Source of the DNA: Macrocystis pyrifera
Taxonomy: Eukaryota; Sar; Phaeophyceae; Laminariales; Laminariaceae
Reading direction: 5' to 3'
Length of the DNA: 64,000 bases
Assembly: GCA_031763025.1 (NCBI GenBank)
Contig: JASSKH010000005.1
Location: forward strand, 4,749,592 to 4,813,591
Below the pieces are notes generated by a model. It searched no databases. It was given only the letters and a program-made list of their open reading frames with translations, and was not told the origin of the DNA. Shown in pieces: positions 35,425 through 50,400 of this stretch; the stretch's first letter is position 1; every line of letters begins with the position of its first letter. Made by a program: the position numbers and the translations under genes.

Positions 35425-38400
35425 CCGGTACCTGCTTTCTGTTCCGCGCTCTCACGCTCACACACCGCTAATTTTTCTAGAAACGCCTGCCTGCCTACCT
35501 GCTGCGCGAGTTTTTGTATTTCCGTTCGAATAGTGAATGGCTAGAGCTACATCGGTACGAACGTACTACGAGTATATATATCGAATTTTCCTCGTAGATC
35601 TGTTGGAAGGTACATCGCGGTCCTTTGTCGACGTTATGTCAGATCTTCTGGTAGAGATTTGTGTCGCGCTGCTTTCTGCCTCGGGGGTCAAGGACAGCTG
35701 TCTTCCTGAAGCCGCTCCAGATAACGGCGATGGTACCAGTCTCTTGTGCGGCACTGTTTTCGCAGAACTTGGCCAAGAGGATGGAGATGACGGCTGGGAT
35801 GACGAGCAAGAAGCGGAGTATGTGGAGCGGAAGCAAGTGGCGTACGAGGTAATGAAAGGGCATTTTTATTTCGGATTCGCCGCAATGCTGCATGTCTGTG
35901 GTGTTGTGGTGTGCGCTATGTAGTGGGATGAACGACTGGTGAGTGGTGAGTGGTGTGCGTGGAGCGCGTAGATTTCGGCGGTGTGAGCTTGACAGCTTGC
36001 TGTCGATTCACGGCAATTGCGAGGCAAGTTTTCTTGTGAATTACACGGTTGGACCAGCCGACATTGACAATCGCGCGAGTGCCAGTTGACCCTTACCATG
36101 GCTCTTCCAAAACCCGCGAGGTGAGTTTCCTGGCATACCATGCGGCAGCTTCGGTCACTATAAGCGAGGCGCGCAGCAGCAATGGCCCTTGGACACCCCC
36201 CGTTTTGTCTATGTCGATGCACTCGCACGTGCGCAAGAGCCGGCTCTTTCTCGCCTTGCTCGGCGTGGTTCGTCCGCATTTTGTCCCTCGTACCCGCGCT
36301 GCCCGAACCCTTCGCCCTCCCGCCCACTCGCTCTGTGTCCGTCCTTGTGGTGCCTCTCCTCCCTTCGCTTGCTGGCGTAATCGTCCCCCTCAATGGGTTG
36401 TGGAGCCGTGCTCCGCCTGGGTTATTTTACCCGCCGACCGCGGTGTTATTTTTAACCACGGGGGTGGTGTTTCCTTGCCCCCGTCTATCTCTCTGCAGGC
36501 TCGAAAAGAGGAGCGAGGCATGCGCTTCTCCCTAGAGGAGTCGATGGCCGAGCTGAGCGAGCTAGCGGGGACCGCGGGGCTCGAAGTGACCGGCTCTACC
36601 TACCAAAGGGTCCTGGAGCCCAACCCTCGCACCTATATCGGCACCGGGAAGGTACATACGCTGATGTACTTCTGTGCTCCGACATGGGGCTTTGTTGGCC
36701 CTGAATTGGCAATGAACTGGCCAATCTAGAGAGGCGCGGCAAGATGTCGGTAGAGTTGATTGAACACACGACACCTGAATGAAGCCTGGTGATCGCCCCG
36801 ATGGTTGAAACGGGAAAGCTTCGGTCAGGTAGGCTGTCGCGGAATGATGCTACTACGTGAACGAATCATTGTTCGGCGTTTAGGCCTGCGGGAGGGCGGC
36901 GCGCGCACAACACCTGGTACGCCGCAAGTAAAACTGGCGTCCGCATTCCGACCATGTTCAACCTTGCAGCCCCCCCCCCCCCCAAGCGAAACTGCGATTT
37001 CATGTAGGCGAGCTGGACTTGCCAGAAAGAAGAAAGAGGTATACCAGTAGCCGGGAGGAGGAGGACGTAGATGACAGATATGCCCGTGTGGAAAAACACT
37101 AGAGAATAGAACTCACGTAGTAGGAGAATGTGAAATGTACAAGGAGGAACGAGATGCGTTAGAACAGATGAGGGAAATATGCGAATGTGACATGGAGGAG
37201 TTTGATACACTAGATGGCAGCGAGAAAACGATCGATATCCTAGGTGATAGATGGTGGCCACAGGTTGCGAAACAGGAAGGGGATAATGTTAGCAACAGGT
37301 TTCTATGTAATATATGGAAAACAACGTAGTGAGCGCCGAAGTGCTGGAGGTGTCTTTATTAGGAGTAGGAACGATGATCCGCCTCGAAAGGGATGCGTGG
37401 TCAATGGTAGCACGACTGAGGCAAGCCATAATTGAGTGCGCCCCCCCCCCCCCCCCAAGCAATCGAAGGAGAGCAGGAGCACCACGGGTCCTGCCTTTGG
37501 CTTGCGGTCACACCATGTCGCCGATCCCTTCGACGCCCTCTCCCCCGTCACCCCCCCCCCCTCCCTGTCTCGTTTCCCGTATATCCTCATGCAGGTTAAG
37601 GAGATCAAGTCGGCGATGACCCAGCTGAGCGTGTGCACTGTCATCTTCGACGACGAGCTCAGCCCGGGGCAGCAGCGAAACCTGGAGGTCGAGTTCGGGG
37701 GGAGAGGCGGCCGGCATAAAGGTGCTCGACCGCACGGCCCTGATCCTCGACATCTTCGCCCAGCACGCACGTACGAGGGAGGGCCAGCTTCAGGTGCGCT
37801 TCTCGAAAAAAACACAACTTTTTTACTAATAACTGGTTGCTGTCTGGGCGCAGGTTGCTGCGAGTAGTGCTGGGCGCTAACACCGCCCACAGCAACTGCT
37901 GTTCGGTTATCTCCTTTTTTCAACTATCCCTTCTCGTTCAACTAGACTGCTTGGATTTAGTGTGGGACGATTTTTGCGGTATATTGATACCGTAGTGAGA
38001 TAGAAAAGTTAAGATCGACGTCTGCGGAGGTTCTGTTGTAGCGCGTGGGTGATGGGATTTTAGGGGGCGCGCCGCGGCGGTTACGACGGAAACGCTGAGG
38101 CTTTCGGCGGCCTCCGCTGCAAGACAAGTAGCTCTTTTTGTTTTGGATCGAAGGTGCTCCAGGCCAGCGGTGGCTTGCGGGTAGCCTACTTGGGTGGGCT
38201 CGTGAAGCATGTACTCGTACGAAGTATATGGTAGGCCTGACCAATGGTCAATGCGTCTTTCTTCGTTGGAAGCTTTTACGTGGTGCTCGATGAAAAGGTT
38301 GGTCTGAGAGAGTTTTGCGGGGCAGCGTGGCCGGCGGCTGGTCTGTTCGTCCGTCTGCTCCTTACCGCCGTGTGGGCGACTGTCACGGCTCTTCAGTACG

Positions 38401-41400
38401 GAAGTTTCCTCGGCGGAGATAGTCTTCAGTGCTTCTACAGCATGTCACCACATCCCACCCCACCCCGGCCGTTCTGTGTAGTTGTGGGTGGTGTTGGTTC
38501 TCCAGTATCGACCCCTAACCCCCCCCCCCCCAATCGAACACCTCACGGCGCTTCGCGCTTGGTGCGCGCAATGTCTGTCTGGTCGGTGAAAACCCGACGT
38601 GCTCCGTCCCGGAACTGCAGGGATGTGATGGTCATACGACTACGGCCATACATGACATCGAGTACACCCTCCCGCTTCCCGCCCCCGCCCCCCGATTCCT
38701 CGATCATTTCCCTGACGTAATCTCCCGACACACCTTGTCGCGATCGTTTTTTTTTTTGTTTCTGTTTCGGGTGCGGGTGTTGTGTGCGCGAAGGTTGAAC
38801 TCGCTCTGCTCATGTACCGACTGCCGCGGCTGACGAAGCTGTGGACTCACTTGGAGAGGCAGCAAGGAGGCGTGGGACTACGGGGACCGGGAGAACGCCA
38901 GCTCGAAGTGGACAGGTTTGTACTCTGTCTGCTGCAGGGCCAGACGGGACTGCCCTTCTCAACCAACCACCGTTGCTCCTTCCGCACCACTGTACAAGAC
39001 GTTTGGTTTCCGGGAACGTGTTGAGCTGGCGAACCCGCTTGGTGGCCCAGCGGAAGTAATGGAGCGCACAGGGCGCCAGAGTAGTAGAGCTCCGGGACAG
39101 AGAAAGGACCCCTCCGCCTCCTATCATCGCTGTACCTGCTTGGGCGGCGGGACGTGTGCCGAGTTTGGTTCCCAACACGTCCGCCAGCTACAGCGTTTGT
39201 AATTTTTTTTTGCAATTTCGATCGTCGTGGTTTACGTTCGTTGAGGTATGACGGCGGGTACATGGGTCCTTTCGGGGTTCGTCCTTTTTGGTTCGGCTGG
39301 CACGGATGTGTTACACGCGAGGGTCGCATTGTTTGTGCAGGACCCACGCTTGCACTCGTCGACGGTTTCTGACTTTCCAGGCCAGCAGTTTCTTCGCTGC
39401 TCGTCTCCCTTGTTCGCAGACCAACGGCTACGTAACGTTTTGCTGTCAGAAATGTCGTCGAAATGCACAGCGCTCATGTACGCCGAGCTTCTCTACCCGC
39501 CCTCGCCGCCGCCGCCCATTCTAACCTATGTATGTCCCCTCTCTTGATGAAAGCCTCTCGCGCCCTCCCCCCCTCTCCCCCACCCTGCAAACGCCACTTC
39601 GTGTCAAACCCCGATCGCAACGCTCAGGCGTTTGTTGAAGGACAAGATCATCGCTCTGAAGAAGGAACTCGGCGGGGTGCGTAAGCACCGCGACTTTCAG
39701 CGACGCGGTCGCCGGAAGCTCGGGCTGCCGGTGATCGCCCTGGTCGGGTACACCAACGCCGGGAAGTCGACGCTCCTGAACACGCTGACGCGCGCCGGTG
39801 TGATGGCTGAGAACATGCTGTTCGCGACGCTCGATCCCACCACAAGGAAGGTCAAGCTCACCGGCCTTAAGGTACAATAGTAAACATGCATTGGAGTACA
39901 TTCTATTGATAGTACTGTTGCCTACTGCAGAAGTATGTCTCCGCTCTAATTGCGGGTGGGTTGTCCGCAAAACCTGGATTGAATTGTAACGGGCCGAAGT
40001 TTTGTAGCCGGCAGGCATTTTTCTCTCGAGCCAAGTACTTCCAAACCAGGCCTGCGGGCCGTGTTGGAGGGCTCACGTGTTTGCTTGAACTCGAGCGGAG
40101 CGGAGAAATCTGTCCTACATATGGGACACACCCCTCCTCGTATGATGAATGCTCCGGAAAAGTCTCATGGTACTCGTAGCGGAGTTTCCAGTTGTCGAAA
40201 CTGTGGCCGCGGTTGGTGTTATGATGCGCCGACGACGATGATAGAGGTGCATTGAGACGCACCTTGGTAGCATATATATGCGGTTGATAAGATAAATTGT
40301 AGATCTGCGTCGTATTATTTATGAAAGAAGCGTAACATCAGCCTCAAGAATCGCACACTCACCTGAGGATTTATTTCCGGATCGCCCGCAACGAAAACGC
40401 CTCCAGTACTGGTATATAAGATAGCTACTCCCCGGAATATAGTTTTTCGTTCTTCATGGTATTCGAGTGGTACAGACTTGATTAACCCTGTGTCACTGCC
40501 AAAATTTTCCCAGTCTAATTACAAGTAGTTTGACCCCCAAAACGTGGATGCAGTTCGAAACGGGATAACCCGTTTTAGGACTGCAGTCGCGTTTTGGATA
40601 TTTACCAGTCTAATTGTAAGTAGTTTGTCGTCAAAACGGGACTGCAGTCCTAAAAGGGTGAACGCTCCATACCTGCTACTGTTTTGTTTCTTGACAGCTT
40701 GAATAAAGGGTGGAGGAAGCGTACCGAGGAGGCGTTTTTTTTGGTTCTTGTTTTTTTTTTTTCCTGTGACGTTTCCCCCTCCCAATCTTCAAATTCGCTC
40801 GACCGAGGGAAACTTCGGCCTGTCCAGGTCCTGGTCGTGCGGCTAGGCCCTCACGACATGTGTGTGACGAGATCGGAGAGGCGGTCGACGACGTCACAGC
40901 GCGATGTTATATTTTAACCCCGGCACCGGGTTCATGTAGTATATAGTCGGGGGGGGTCCCATGCACACGTCGGAGGGGTGACACGCGGCACCTGGTCAAC
41001 GCGTATGCGCGTAGTATACGTGTCTGGAAGCAGCCAGTGGTATTTCATAGCTGTGGTTTTGCTTGTGATATGTGCGAGCGCGCTCTGGGGAAGTGTTGTC
41101 CTCGCGCCGAGCGCACATTCGTAGCGCGCTCTTTGAGCTCAGAGCGGCGGGCCTCCGGAGAGCGAATGGGAGCGACGTCGCGCACGTGGAGGTTCGGATC
41201 GGAGGCAAACCCGAGAGCTTGCTGCAAGCTGCGTCATTGGGGTGTCGGACAACGGTGGCAACGACGAGAGCGAGGGCGCGCGTCCTTTGCATTCGTTTTC
41301 TTTGTGCTGGGTCCGTGCCGTGTCGTGGACGGAGATGGATACTAAATATTGACAGCAGGTCCCTACCCTCACCCTAATCGCGAACCGTGTCACGGTTGCT

Positions 41401-44400
41401 CTCCTCGGGTCAAGTGTAGTGCAATAGCGCGAAAGGTCACGGAGGCAGCACGAAGGTCTGGTTACCGGCGGCGCTACGTGCCACTCTTCGGGCGCGCCGA
41501 GGTGACCAGCGGGGTCTGCTGTAGCTGCCTAATCGGGATGCGGTTAGATTGGTGCCGATGAGACGGATGCACAAAGGAGCCCACGCCATTGCGGGGGAAC
41601 ACAAGAACCAGGAACGAATGTGGTGTGTAGACAGAGGTCAACCGTGGGCTCTGGTTGCAATGCCCCCGTCAACATGGCACGTTTTGCGTGTGCACGTCTG
41701 GAGCTCAGCATGGTACTTCTTGCTGCAGGCGGCAGGCAATGTCCCCACGTGCCTGCTCGTTTGGCCTCTGCGACCATGAGTCCAGCAGTACGCGTGAGGC
41801 AAGAGGAGAGAAACTGCAGTAGAACTGGTGCAGTACCGTCATGCTGGCACCACACGAGGTTACAAGACAACACGCCTTAGTGGGACTTTCGTTTCGCCGA
41901 GCCGATTTTCTCCGAAAGTATGGCGGCTCCTTTTTTCGAAAAGTCTCGACGATCATATTTTCGTCAAGAGACGCATCGTTCGCGGCGTTTGCACCCTTTC
42001 CCCGCCGCGAAGAGAAAAATCAGCTTGCTTGGCGATTCGTCCGAGGAGGGTGTGGTTTCTTCACCACTCGTGTGCTACGGTGCTACCTTGTCTTGCGTGT
42101 TTTGCGGACAGTTGGACGGGGAGAGCAAGGCACAATCAGTGATTTTGGCCTCTGCAGCATGACTTATATATTTATATATATATATATATGGCTGACGTGT
42201 GGGGCGCTTGCATCAGCCCGCGGGACGGTGGGGCTGGCCTTCGAATAGCGGTATGGTGACGCCACCTTTTGCCATCGTCGCGCTAACTAGTGCGCCTTGC
42301 CGTTGCCGCCGCCGCCGCCGCCGCCACCGCCGAGCGAGTGAATTGACAGCTTTGGGGTTGAAATGCCCTACCTCGTACCCGCCGTCATCCGTTCCTGATG
42401 GGCTCTTGCTGGCTCTGCTCTGCTCTGCTCTGCGCGCATGTTTTTTTTGTTTTTGCTTCTGTTTCGTTTTTGTTTGTTCGGCTGGTTGGCTTTCTGGTGG
42501 TGTTGGGTTTTTTTTGTTTGGTTGTTTTTTTGTGTGTGTGTGCAGGTGCACCCAGAAGTGATGCTGGCCGACACAGTGGGCTTCATCCAGAAGCTGCCCA
42601 CCAATCTCGTGGCGGCCTTCCGCGCGACGTTGGAAGAGGTGAGCGAAACCGTCTGGTGTCGTGTGCGTGGGTGTGCTTTTCTGTCAGGTCTTGGGTTGCT
42701 GCTCGGACATGGGCCTGCTCGGGCATGGGCTGGTCAGGTGTTTTTCCATCGCTAGGTTGTCGCGTGTGCTTCGCGTGTGTCTAGCATCGATCGGTTTTCC
42801 TTTCAGCTGCTGGCGTTGTTTCGCCCCCCTTCGCGTGCGTTGGATATTTTTCACGGCAAACCTCTTGGGTCAGGCCGGGTCGGGTCGGGCCTTTAACGGT
42901 CAGGGTGACCCGACCCGACCCGACCCAACCTGTGAGGCTTAGAAAATATCCTGGCCCGATCTGAGGGTTATGTCGTGACCCGTGAAGGGCCCTGATATTA
43001 TTTTTTTACGCGAGAAGGCGTGTGGGTGGCTTTGTGGTTCTCTTCGAGCAGCGAGGACCGGTCGGGAATCGTGGAGGGTATCCAAAGTCTTGTTGCGTTC
43101 ATTCATATGGCATGGGTTTTATTGATTCTAGTAATAGAGCCTACCACGGGGATGTGGCTTATGGTAATGACACAACTGACCATCCCCCGGAGAAGATAGA
43201 AGGAAGATGAGAGGGGGACTGCCGTAGTTCGTGAACACCCCTCACGGTTGGCTCCTTCATTGATTTGTCCAAGCAGGTCTGTATGTGCAGGCAGGCGCTG
43301 GATGTTTTTGCTAGAGAGCGATCGCTCGGCATTTTCTTCTCTCTCTTGCTTTTGATAAAATACATGAGGCAATCCGCACACGCTGTCCTGCGCGCGGGTG
43401 ATGGGAGACGGGGCGCGGCGCGGGTGGGCGTGGATCGGGCAGCGATGGTCGAGTGCACAGCCGTTGCCCACACACCCATTTCTCTCGTGTGTTGGTGTTA
43501 TCATAGTGCGACGGTGTGTCGTGCTCGAGCCCACCCTGGGCTGCCTTTGTTGCTTGGTGTGTACCTATCGCACCCGGGTGATAGAGATAGCATACCCCCC
43601 TGGGATTATTTTTCCGACCTGGTTATCTCCCCAAACAAGGGGGGGCAATCACACACAACGACGATGGTTGGTGGCTTTGAAAAAGGAGCTCGTCGCGATC
43701 TTTCCCCCGTCTGGGTGGGGGTGTGTTATCTTGTGAGCCGATGTCGGGTAGAGCTGTCAGGCCGTGACTTGAAGAGGCGAATGCTCGTTGAAGCACCGGC
43801 CGTAGCCGCCAGGCAAGTACAGTCGGTGAACGTTGGATATAACAAGAGCAGCCCTCGCCGCTGAATTTTCATTTTGCCGCATTTTATTTGGGGTTTTGAT
43901 TTTTATGGTGCGTAGGCCTGCATGGCCACATCGTGGTTTTGGAGACGCTTTTGAGCGTCGACAAACACAAAGAGCGGGTTTCGGTTGCGCCCTTCAGCGG
44001 TGGGGAAGCAGGTAAAAAAGGCGCTTTTGCGGGGGAAAGCTGAAAGAGCTGTCGGTGTGCATTGACGAAAGTCGAGAGTCGAGCGATCGACCAGAGTATT
44101 TTAGAGTATTCGTCGGGTATCGTTGCACAGCCGGCTTCGTCTGTGTCGGGAAAGCTCTTGCTAGGTCTGCCTGCCTCGGACGGATAGATAGCCGAAACAA
44201 GTTTAACCCCTATGAGACCTTCGAGATAGAGACAAAAAAAATGGTTGATCATCTCGCGCCCGTCCCGTACGACTCCTTGCATCAACCACTGTCACCGGGA
44301 CACCAATCGGAGTCATCATCCCCGCAATCACGCAGTGGGCGTTGCTGCAACCATCGTAACTTTCGTCGTTCCACTTTCCCCCTCTGACGTCACAAGAGGG

Positions 44401-47400
44401 GTAATGGCAGCCGCCGACGTAACTGTAATTTTCTTTTTCCTTTTCGGCACGGTTTCGGGTCATTTTTTTTTTTTTGCAGGTGTGGAGGCCGACGTGATCG
44501 TGCACATCGTTGACGTCAGCTCCCCTTCCAGAGAGAAGCAGGAGAACGCGGTGACCGGCGTGCTCGGGGAGATGGGCGTGATGGACAAGCCGCGCCTAAC
44601 GCTGTGGAACAAGCTCGACCTGGTGCCGGAAGAAGAGCAGGTGCTCGCGCGCGCGCTCGACTTGGTCTCGATTTTTTTTCTGCTCTCTTGAATGCGTATG
44701 GCCAGTCCATCCTACGCCCATTCTACCCCCCTGTTCTTCTCCTCCTGGATGCTCGGCTTGAACCTCGGCCGTTTTTGTTGTTGTTTTCGTTTCGGTGGTT
44801 TTCAGTGGTGTCAGTTAGTTCCTTTTTGGCGTGAAGACCCGTGGCGTGGCGCACGAGAACGAGGACGAAAACAATGACGGTGTGCGAAGTTTTGCAACAA
44901 ACTGTTGGACTGTGCGCCGCGTACGTACACGATCGTTCTTTGAGAAACGTAGACGATCGTTCTTTGGAAACGACCTCATCGTGGACAGACAGACAGACAG
45001 ACAGACAAACGTCTCTGAGAATCACCACGTGAATACTGATAGTACGATCTTTGCAACGCGCCAAACGCCAGCGTGAGCATGAGGGCTTAATATATAATCA
45101 TCGTGCACATGGTGATTATAGGGTAACCGTCTCTGTGAAATCGTCCTTTATACTGGTACTATCTACTTATCACCCAGGGCTTTCGCCGGCCTGCATCCTT
45201 CGTGAGGTCATATACAGCCTCTCCGTAGTATGATCGAAGAAGTATCACGCGGAGCTTGCAAATATGGGTTTCAACGCAGTCCTCAATCCCACAGATGAGG
45301 TGCCTCTTTTGTTTGTTTTTGCCAAAAAACGTACCGAATGAATCTGCGCACTCCGGCACAACGAAACCATAGAACCACTCTGATCGGGAATTTCAGCTCA
45401 TTTTGATGTCCATGTCATACTCCAAACGGATACTCGTACGATATATCCTTTCAGAGTGGTACGTGTTAAAGGCCTAGTTTGCGGTGGTACGCTGTACGCT
45501 CAACAGTAGTCGTACGTTCATGAAACCCGTCCCTGCTTGGTCGTACACGGCGGCTCCTTTTTAAGAGATGGATATCGTACATGCGTTAGATAAAGCTCAT
45601 AGGCTCTCATTGGTGCGCCGCGCTTACTTGTCGCCTAAAAATGAATCGTCCCAACGCTGCTATGTACTTGGTGTGTGATGCCCAACGGAACGATCGACAG
45701 GAGCACTTTGTGGTTGCTGCGGAAGAACGCGACGAGCTCACGGTGTCAGCGAGCGCCAAGACCGGGGAAGGGCTGGACAGCTTCGTCACTTGTTTGGAGG
45801 TAACTACGAGAACGCCAGTGATACGAGTACGTACGTATACGTAGAGTGTTTTACGGTAGATTTCTTGGGCGTTTTGATGGAAAGGCTGTTAAAACCGTGT
45901 CGCGCTCGTTTTTTATTTTCGAAATGAGCGTAGTATCAGCCGTCGTCGACCTAAAAGTCAACGAACTGAAGGGTTGTGTTTCCGGACAGCCGGCAATGTA
46001 AACACCACCACATCCTCGGGTATAGAAAGAAGATCCCCAGGGACACAATCCAGGGTGTTTCGTTTGATTTCGTTTCTCGTTGGGCTGTGTTTTGATTATG
46101 GTTGGGCTTTTTTCGACCAGCTGGGTTCAGACTATCTACTGCTGTATATATTTTTTTCGTGTTGCTTCGACCCGGAAATTGCTGTCGATGTAGAACTCGC
46201 CTGCGATCGCGTTTTGAGGCAATGTAAACCCCACCGCGCGCGAAGAACACGGGAGGAATGGTGTTGTACGAGCAACGTTTTCAAACCTGCGATGGGTGAG
46301 TCGATTCCCACTGCATGACGTACAGCAGTAGATCTTGAACCACTCCCGATCTTTACATGATTTAGCGCACGTTAACGGATGGAGCCGTACTATCCGCGTG
46401 GCCTGTGTACGAAGTAGCACATGTTTCCTGGGTTGGAGCTGTACTGCATGCAGATCCTGCACTACATTCACAACAGCAAGTGAGCAACTAGATGGTCTGC
46501 GGCAGATGATGACGTGCCTGAGGTGTGAACGTCTTTGACGGGGCGGTGGCGCCTTACGCCCCACCTTAACACTCCACCTCTCACGCGCTGCATTGAAAGC
46601 TGGGCTGTTATCCTGGTGACTACCGCGCTCTACGAGGGCGCAGCCCGACCGCACTGCCAGAGCAGAGCGATCACTTGTTCTCTGTGCCTGGTGGCGTTTT
46701 GGAGACTGCTGCACCGCGTCTTGTGTGCGGGGAAGAGAAGACATGCGCGCGGCTGGGTTGGGGTGTGCCGGGGTGACAAGTGGCGGGCTGTTGGGCTGTG
46801 CAGTCCTCTTTGCCGAGGCCCAAGAGGACGAGCACTCCCTGACCTATCTAAGCCTAAACCTCTGCGGCAACTGCTGGCTTGGGCGCTGTTGCACGCCTGT
46901 TTTTTTTTTTTTTTTTTTCACTTCTCGAATCGCTGATTCCAAGTCTTTGCTCCTTACCGGGTATGTTGTAGCTGCTGTAAACACCGACAAGGCAGGAACA
47001 CTGCTTCACAGCTGTTACGCGGCGCGGAAGAAACTTAACACACAACGGGGGGGCGTCACGCGGACACTGCCGGCGCTGAAGTCGCTACAGTACGCAATAT
47101 CTTGAAGCTCCTTCGATCACCCCGTTTTGTGCTCTCCCTATTTTTTTGTGTGTTTTGCCTCGGTGTTGCTCGCTACCCTGCCGCGTCGGCCGACTGGTCT
47201 TGTGCCGTGCTGCACTTCGCGCGAGACCAGGAAGCAATATGCGCGCTGCTGTTTAGGGTGGAGGCGGTGGTTCCTTACAGTCGGGGAGACCTGCTGAGCC
47301 GCGTTCACGAGCTGGGCGCTTGCGATGTGGAAGAATACACGGACGCCGGGACACTTATACAGGTGTGACCGCGTGCCTTGCCGTCTGCAGGCAGAAAGTT

Positions 47401-50400
47401 AGGCGCCGTATTACCTACTATAGGCCTATAAATAAGCATCCGTTCTGCTCTTTTCATGTACTGGTATGCTTTTTTCGTTTTTTTTTTTTTTTTTTTTTTT
47501 TTCCGCTTGTATTGTTTTGTGTTCGCCCAAATTGTGTCTCTGTTGTGCTCCTACTGACGTCCAGTTATGTTACATTTAAGTGATAGAAAATAAATGCCTC
47601 TCTGGCTCTAAATATGAGCACATTTTTAACACTACTGTAGTATTCAAAGAAAATGTTTCCTAATCAAGGACAGAACGGTATATATATGTGCTGCCGTGTG
47701 CTTGAAAAATAAAAAAAAATGATTGTGCTGAATGCTACTGCCAGCGCAATCGGTACCGTATCACGCGGGTACTAAGATAGCACACCCCCTGGGACGATTT
47801 TCGAAGCCGGTTTTCTCCAAGCCATGCCCTGAGGGCTTACAGGGCACACGCACAAACGAAAACGGTGATTTTGCAAAGGTCTTTGCAGATGATGTCTTTT
47901 CCATTTATAACACGTCGCTCGGCGTTTTGTGCTCTCCCCATTGTCGTCGAGAGAGAAAGGAAAAAAAAAAAACAATGTTTCGCCCCGAGGAGGGGTGTGC
48001 TGTCTTCTTGCGTGTGTTATACACGGTGTAAGCCCACGAGTACAGCAGCATTTCCTGCCGTACACGCGACAGCGGAGACGCACGCGCGTAACTGCAAGAG
48101 TATTGAACCCCTTGAACCACCCGCACTCACGTTTGTGGGGGGCCAAGCTACTTGGACTTGGTGTGGGGGTCATTTTTTTTCCAGTATTGCGAGGGGTGCC
48201 GCAGTAATCAGAACCAACGATGGAGCCCACAACCTTGTCATTCCCCCATGTTTACATGCCACGTTTGATTTCTGACTGCCCCGCTAACTTTCCGTCGTCG
48301 CATTAGTTCGTACCAGGTACATAGTTTTGGGATCGATGAGGCCTCTCTCTGCTGCAATCAGCCGGAGATTCTCACCCAGGGCCGCTACTGAACCCCCGCG
48401 TTGACTCACCGGTAATCGATGCGGCACCTCGCCGCAGGGGTGTAGTTATCGCGGCGAAATAAAACTTTTCCCTCTACGTACGCTTTACAAGCCGCATTTG
48501 GTTCTGATTAGTGCTATTACGGGGGACCATAGTAAACAGGACCAAATATTGTTGATAAAAATAGCAAAATACATAGGTTTCTGTGTGTACCGCAGGTTTT
48601 ATTTACTATGGTCCCCTGTAATACCAGGTATGTGTGTGTTATTCACATTAAACCGCTCTTTCTACCCGCCGACATCCGGCGCATCCAGTGTCGGTGCCGA
48701 TTCTTCAATCCTAGAGAGATACGAGCTCCGTGGCCACAAAACTACGCCACAGATAGATAGAGATACTACTGTACGTTGTCATGCGGTAAGCAGAGTAAAC
48801 AACGCAATGCCATGTCATCATACTGGGTACGACAGGCACGACATTTGCATTCTATGAAAGAGAGAACCGTAATAGTATGAAGGGTTTGCTGGTATGATAG
48901 GCGACGGAGCCATCGCCAAATGTCTTGATGTTGTCAAGTATACACTACGGCAAGCTCGACACGAAACGCGGAAAACAAAGAGCAAAAGGTATATCCTTGT
49001 GATGTTTTTTTGGGAGGTCTGAGGAGTAATGCCGTGTTGTTACATACCGATGACTTGTGTCCTGCAGTTATCCACGAACCAATTTTGTGAATACTACCTC
49101 TGTGTTGTGGGTACTACCGACGTAATAATGGTGCCAATCGTACAACTCGTTGCTGGCGGGCACCCGCCCCCGACCGTCGTGAGAACGGGCCCACCAGCTC
49201 GGAGCGATCGAGCGCCTCGCCCGCCGGGACCTTGAAAATGCTCGAGCGATACGTCGGCTTGTCTGGACGCTCGTGCGTTCCAAACGGTCGGCCAATTGTA
49301 GCTACTCTGTTTGACGTTGTGAACGTCAGCTCTCTCGTACTAGCAGTGCGTTTGACGCAACGATATTGGGAAAATCAGAATCCGCCATTTTGCCACTGAT
49401 GTTGTGGCGTTCTGTGATACCGGAGTAACAGATCGATCGATTGATTACCCATCCCAGGGTATTTTTCTCATTGTTTTCTTTTTCATTGAGGTGTTCATTT
49501 AAATACGAATGTTGTGAGACTTATCCTGCGCTAGGTAATTGGTCGATGTTTCACCCTTGGGTGGCTCAGGACGTACCTCTGTGTTGTGGGTATTACCAAC
49601 GTAATAATGGTGTCAATCGTACAACTCGTTGCTGGCGGGCACCCGCCCCCGACCGTCGTGAGAACGGGCCCACCAGCTCGGAGCGATCGAGCGCCTCGCC
49701 CGCCGGGACCTTGAAAATGCTCGAGCGATACGTCGGCTTGTCTGGACGCTCGTGCGTTCCAAACGGTCGGCCAATTGTAGCTACTCTGTTTGATGTTGTG
49801 AACGTCAGCTCTCTCGTACTAGCAGTGCGTTTGACGCAACGATGTTGGGAAAATCAGAATCCGCCATTTTGCCACTGATGTTGTGGAGTTCTGTGATACC
49901 GGAGTAACAGATCGATCGATTGATTACCCATCCCAGGGTATTTTTCTCATTGTTTTTCTTTTTCATTGAGGTGTTCATTTAAATACGAATGTTGTGAGAC
50001 TTATCCTGCGCTAGGTAATTGGTCGATGTTTCACCCTTGGGTAGCTCAGGATGTACCTCTGTGTTGTGGGTACTACCAACGTAATAATGGTATCAATCGT
50101 ACAACTCGTTGCTGGCGGACACCCGCCCCCCACCGTCGTGAGAACGGGCCCACCAGCTCGGAGCGATCGAGCGCCACGCCCGCCGGGACCTTGAAAATGC
50201 TCGAGCGATACGTCGGCTTGTCTGGACGCTCGTGCGTTCCAAACGGTCGGCCAATTGTAGCTACTCTGTTTGACGTTGTGAACGTCAGCTCTCTCGTACT
50301 AGCAGTGCGTTTGACGCAACGATATTGGGAAAATCAGAATCCGCCATTTTGCCACTGATGTTGTGGCGTTCTGTGATACCGGAGTAACAGATCGATCGAT

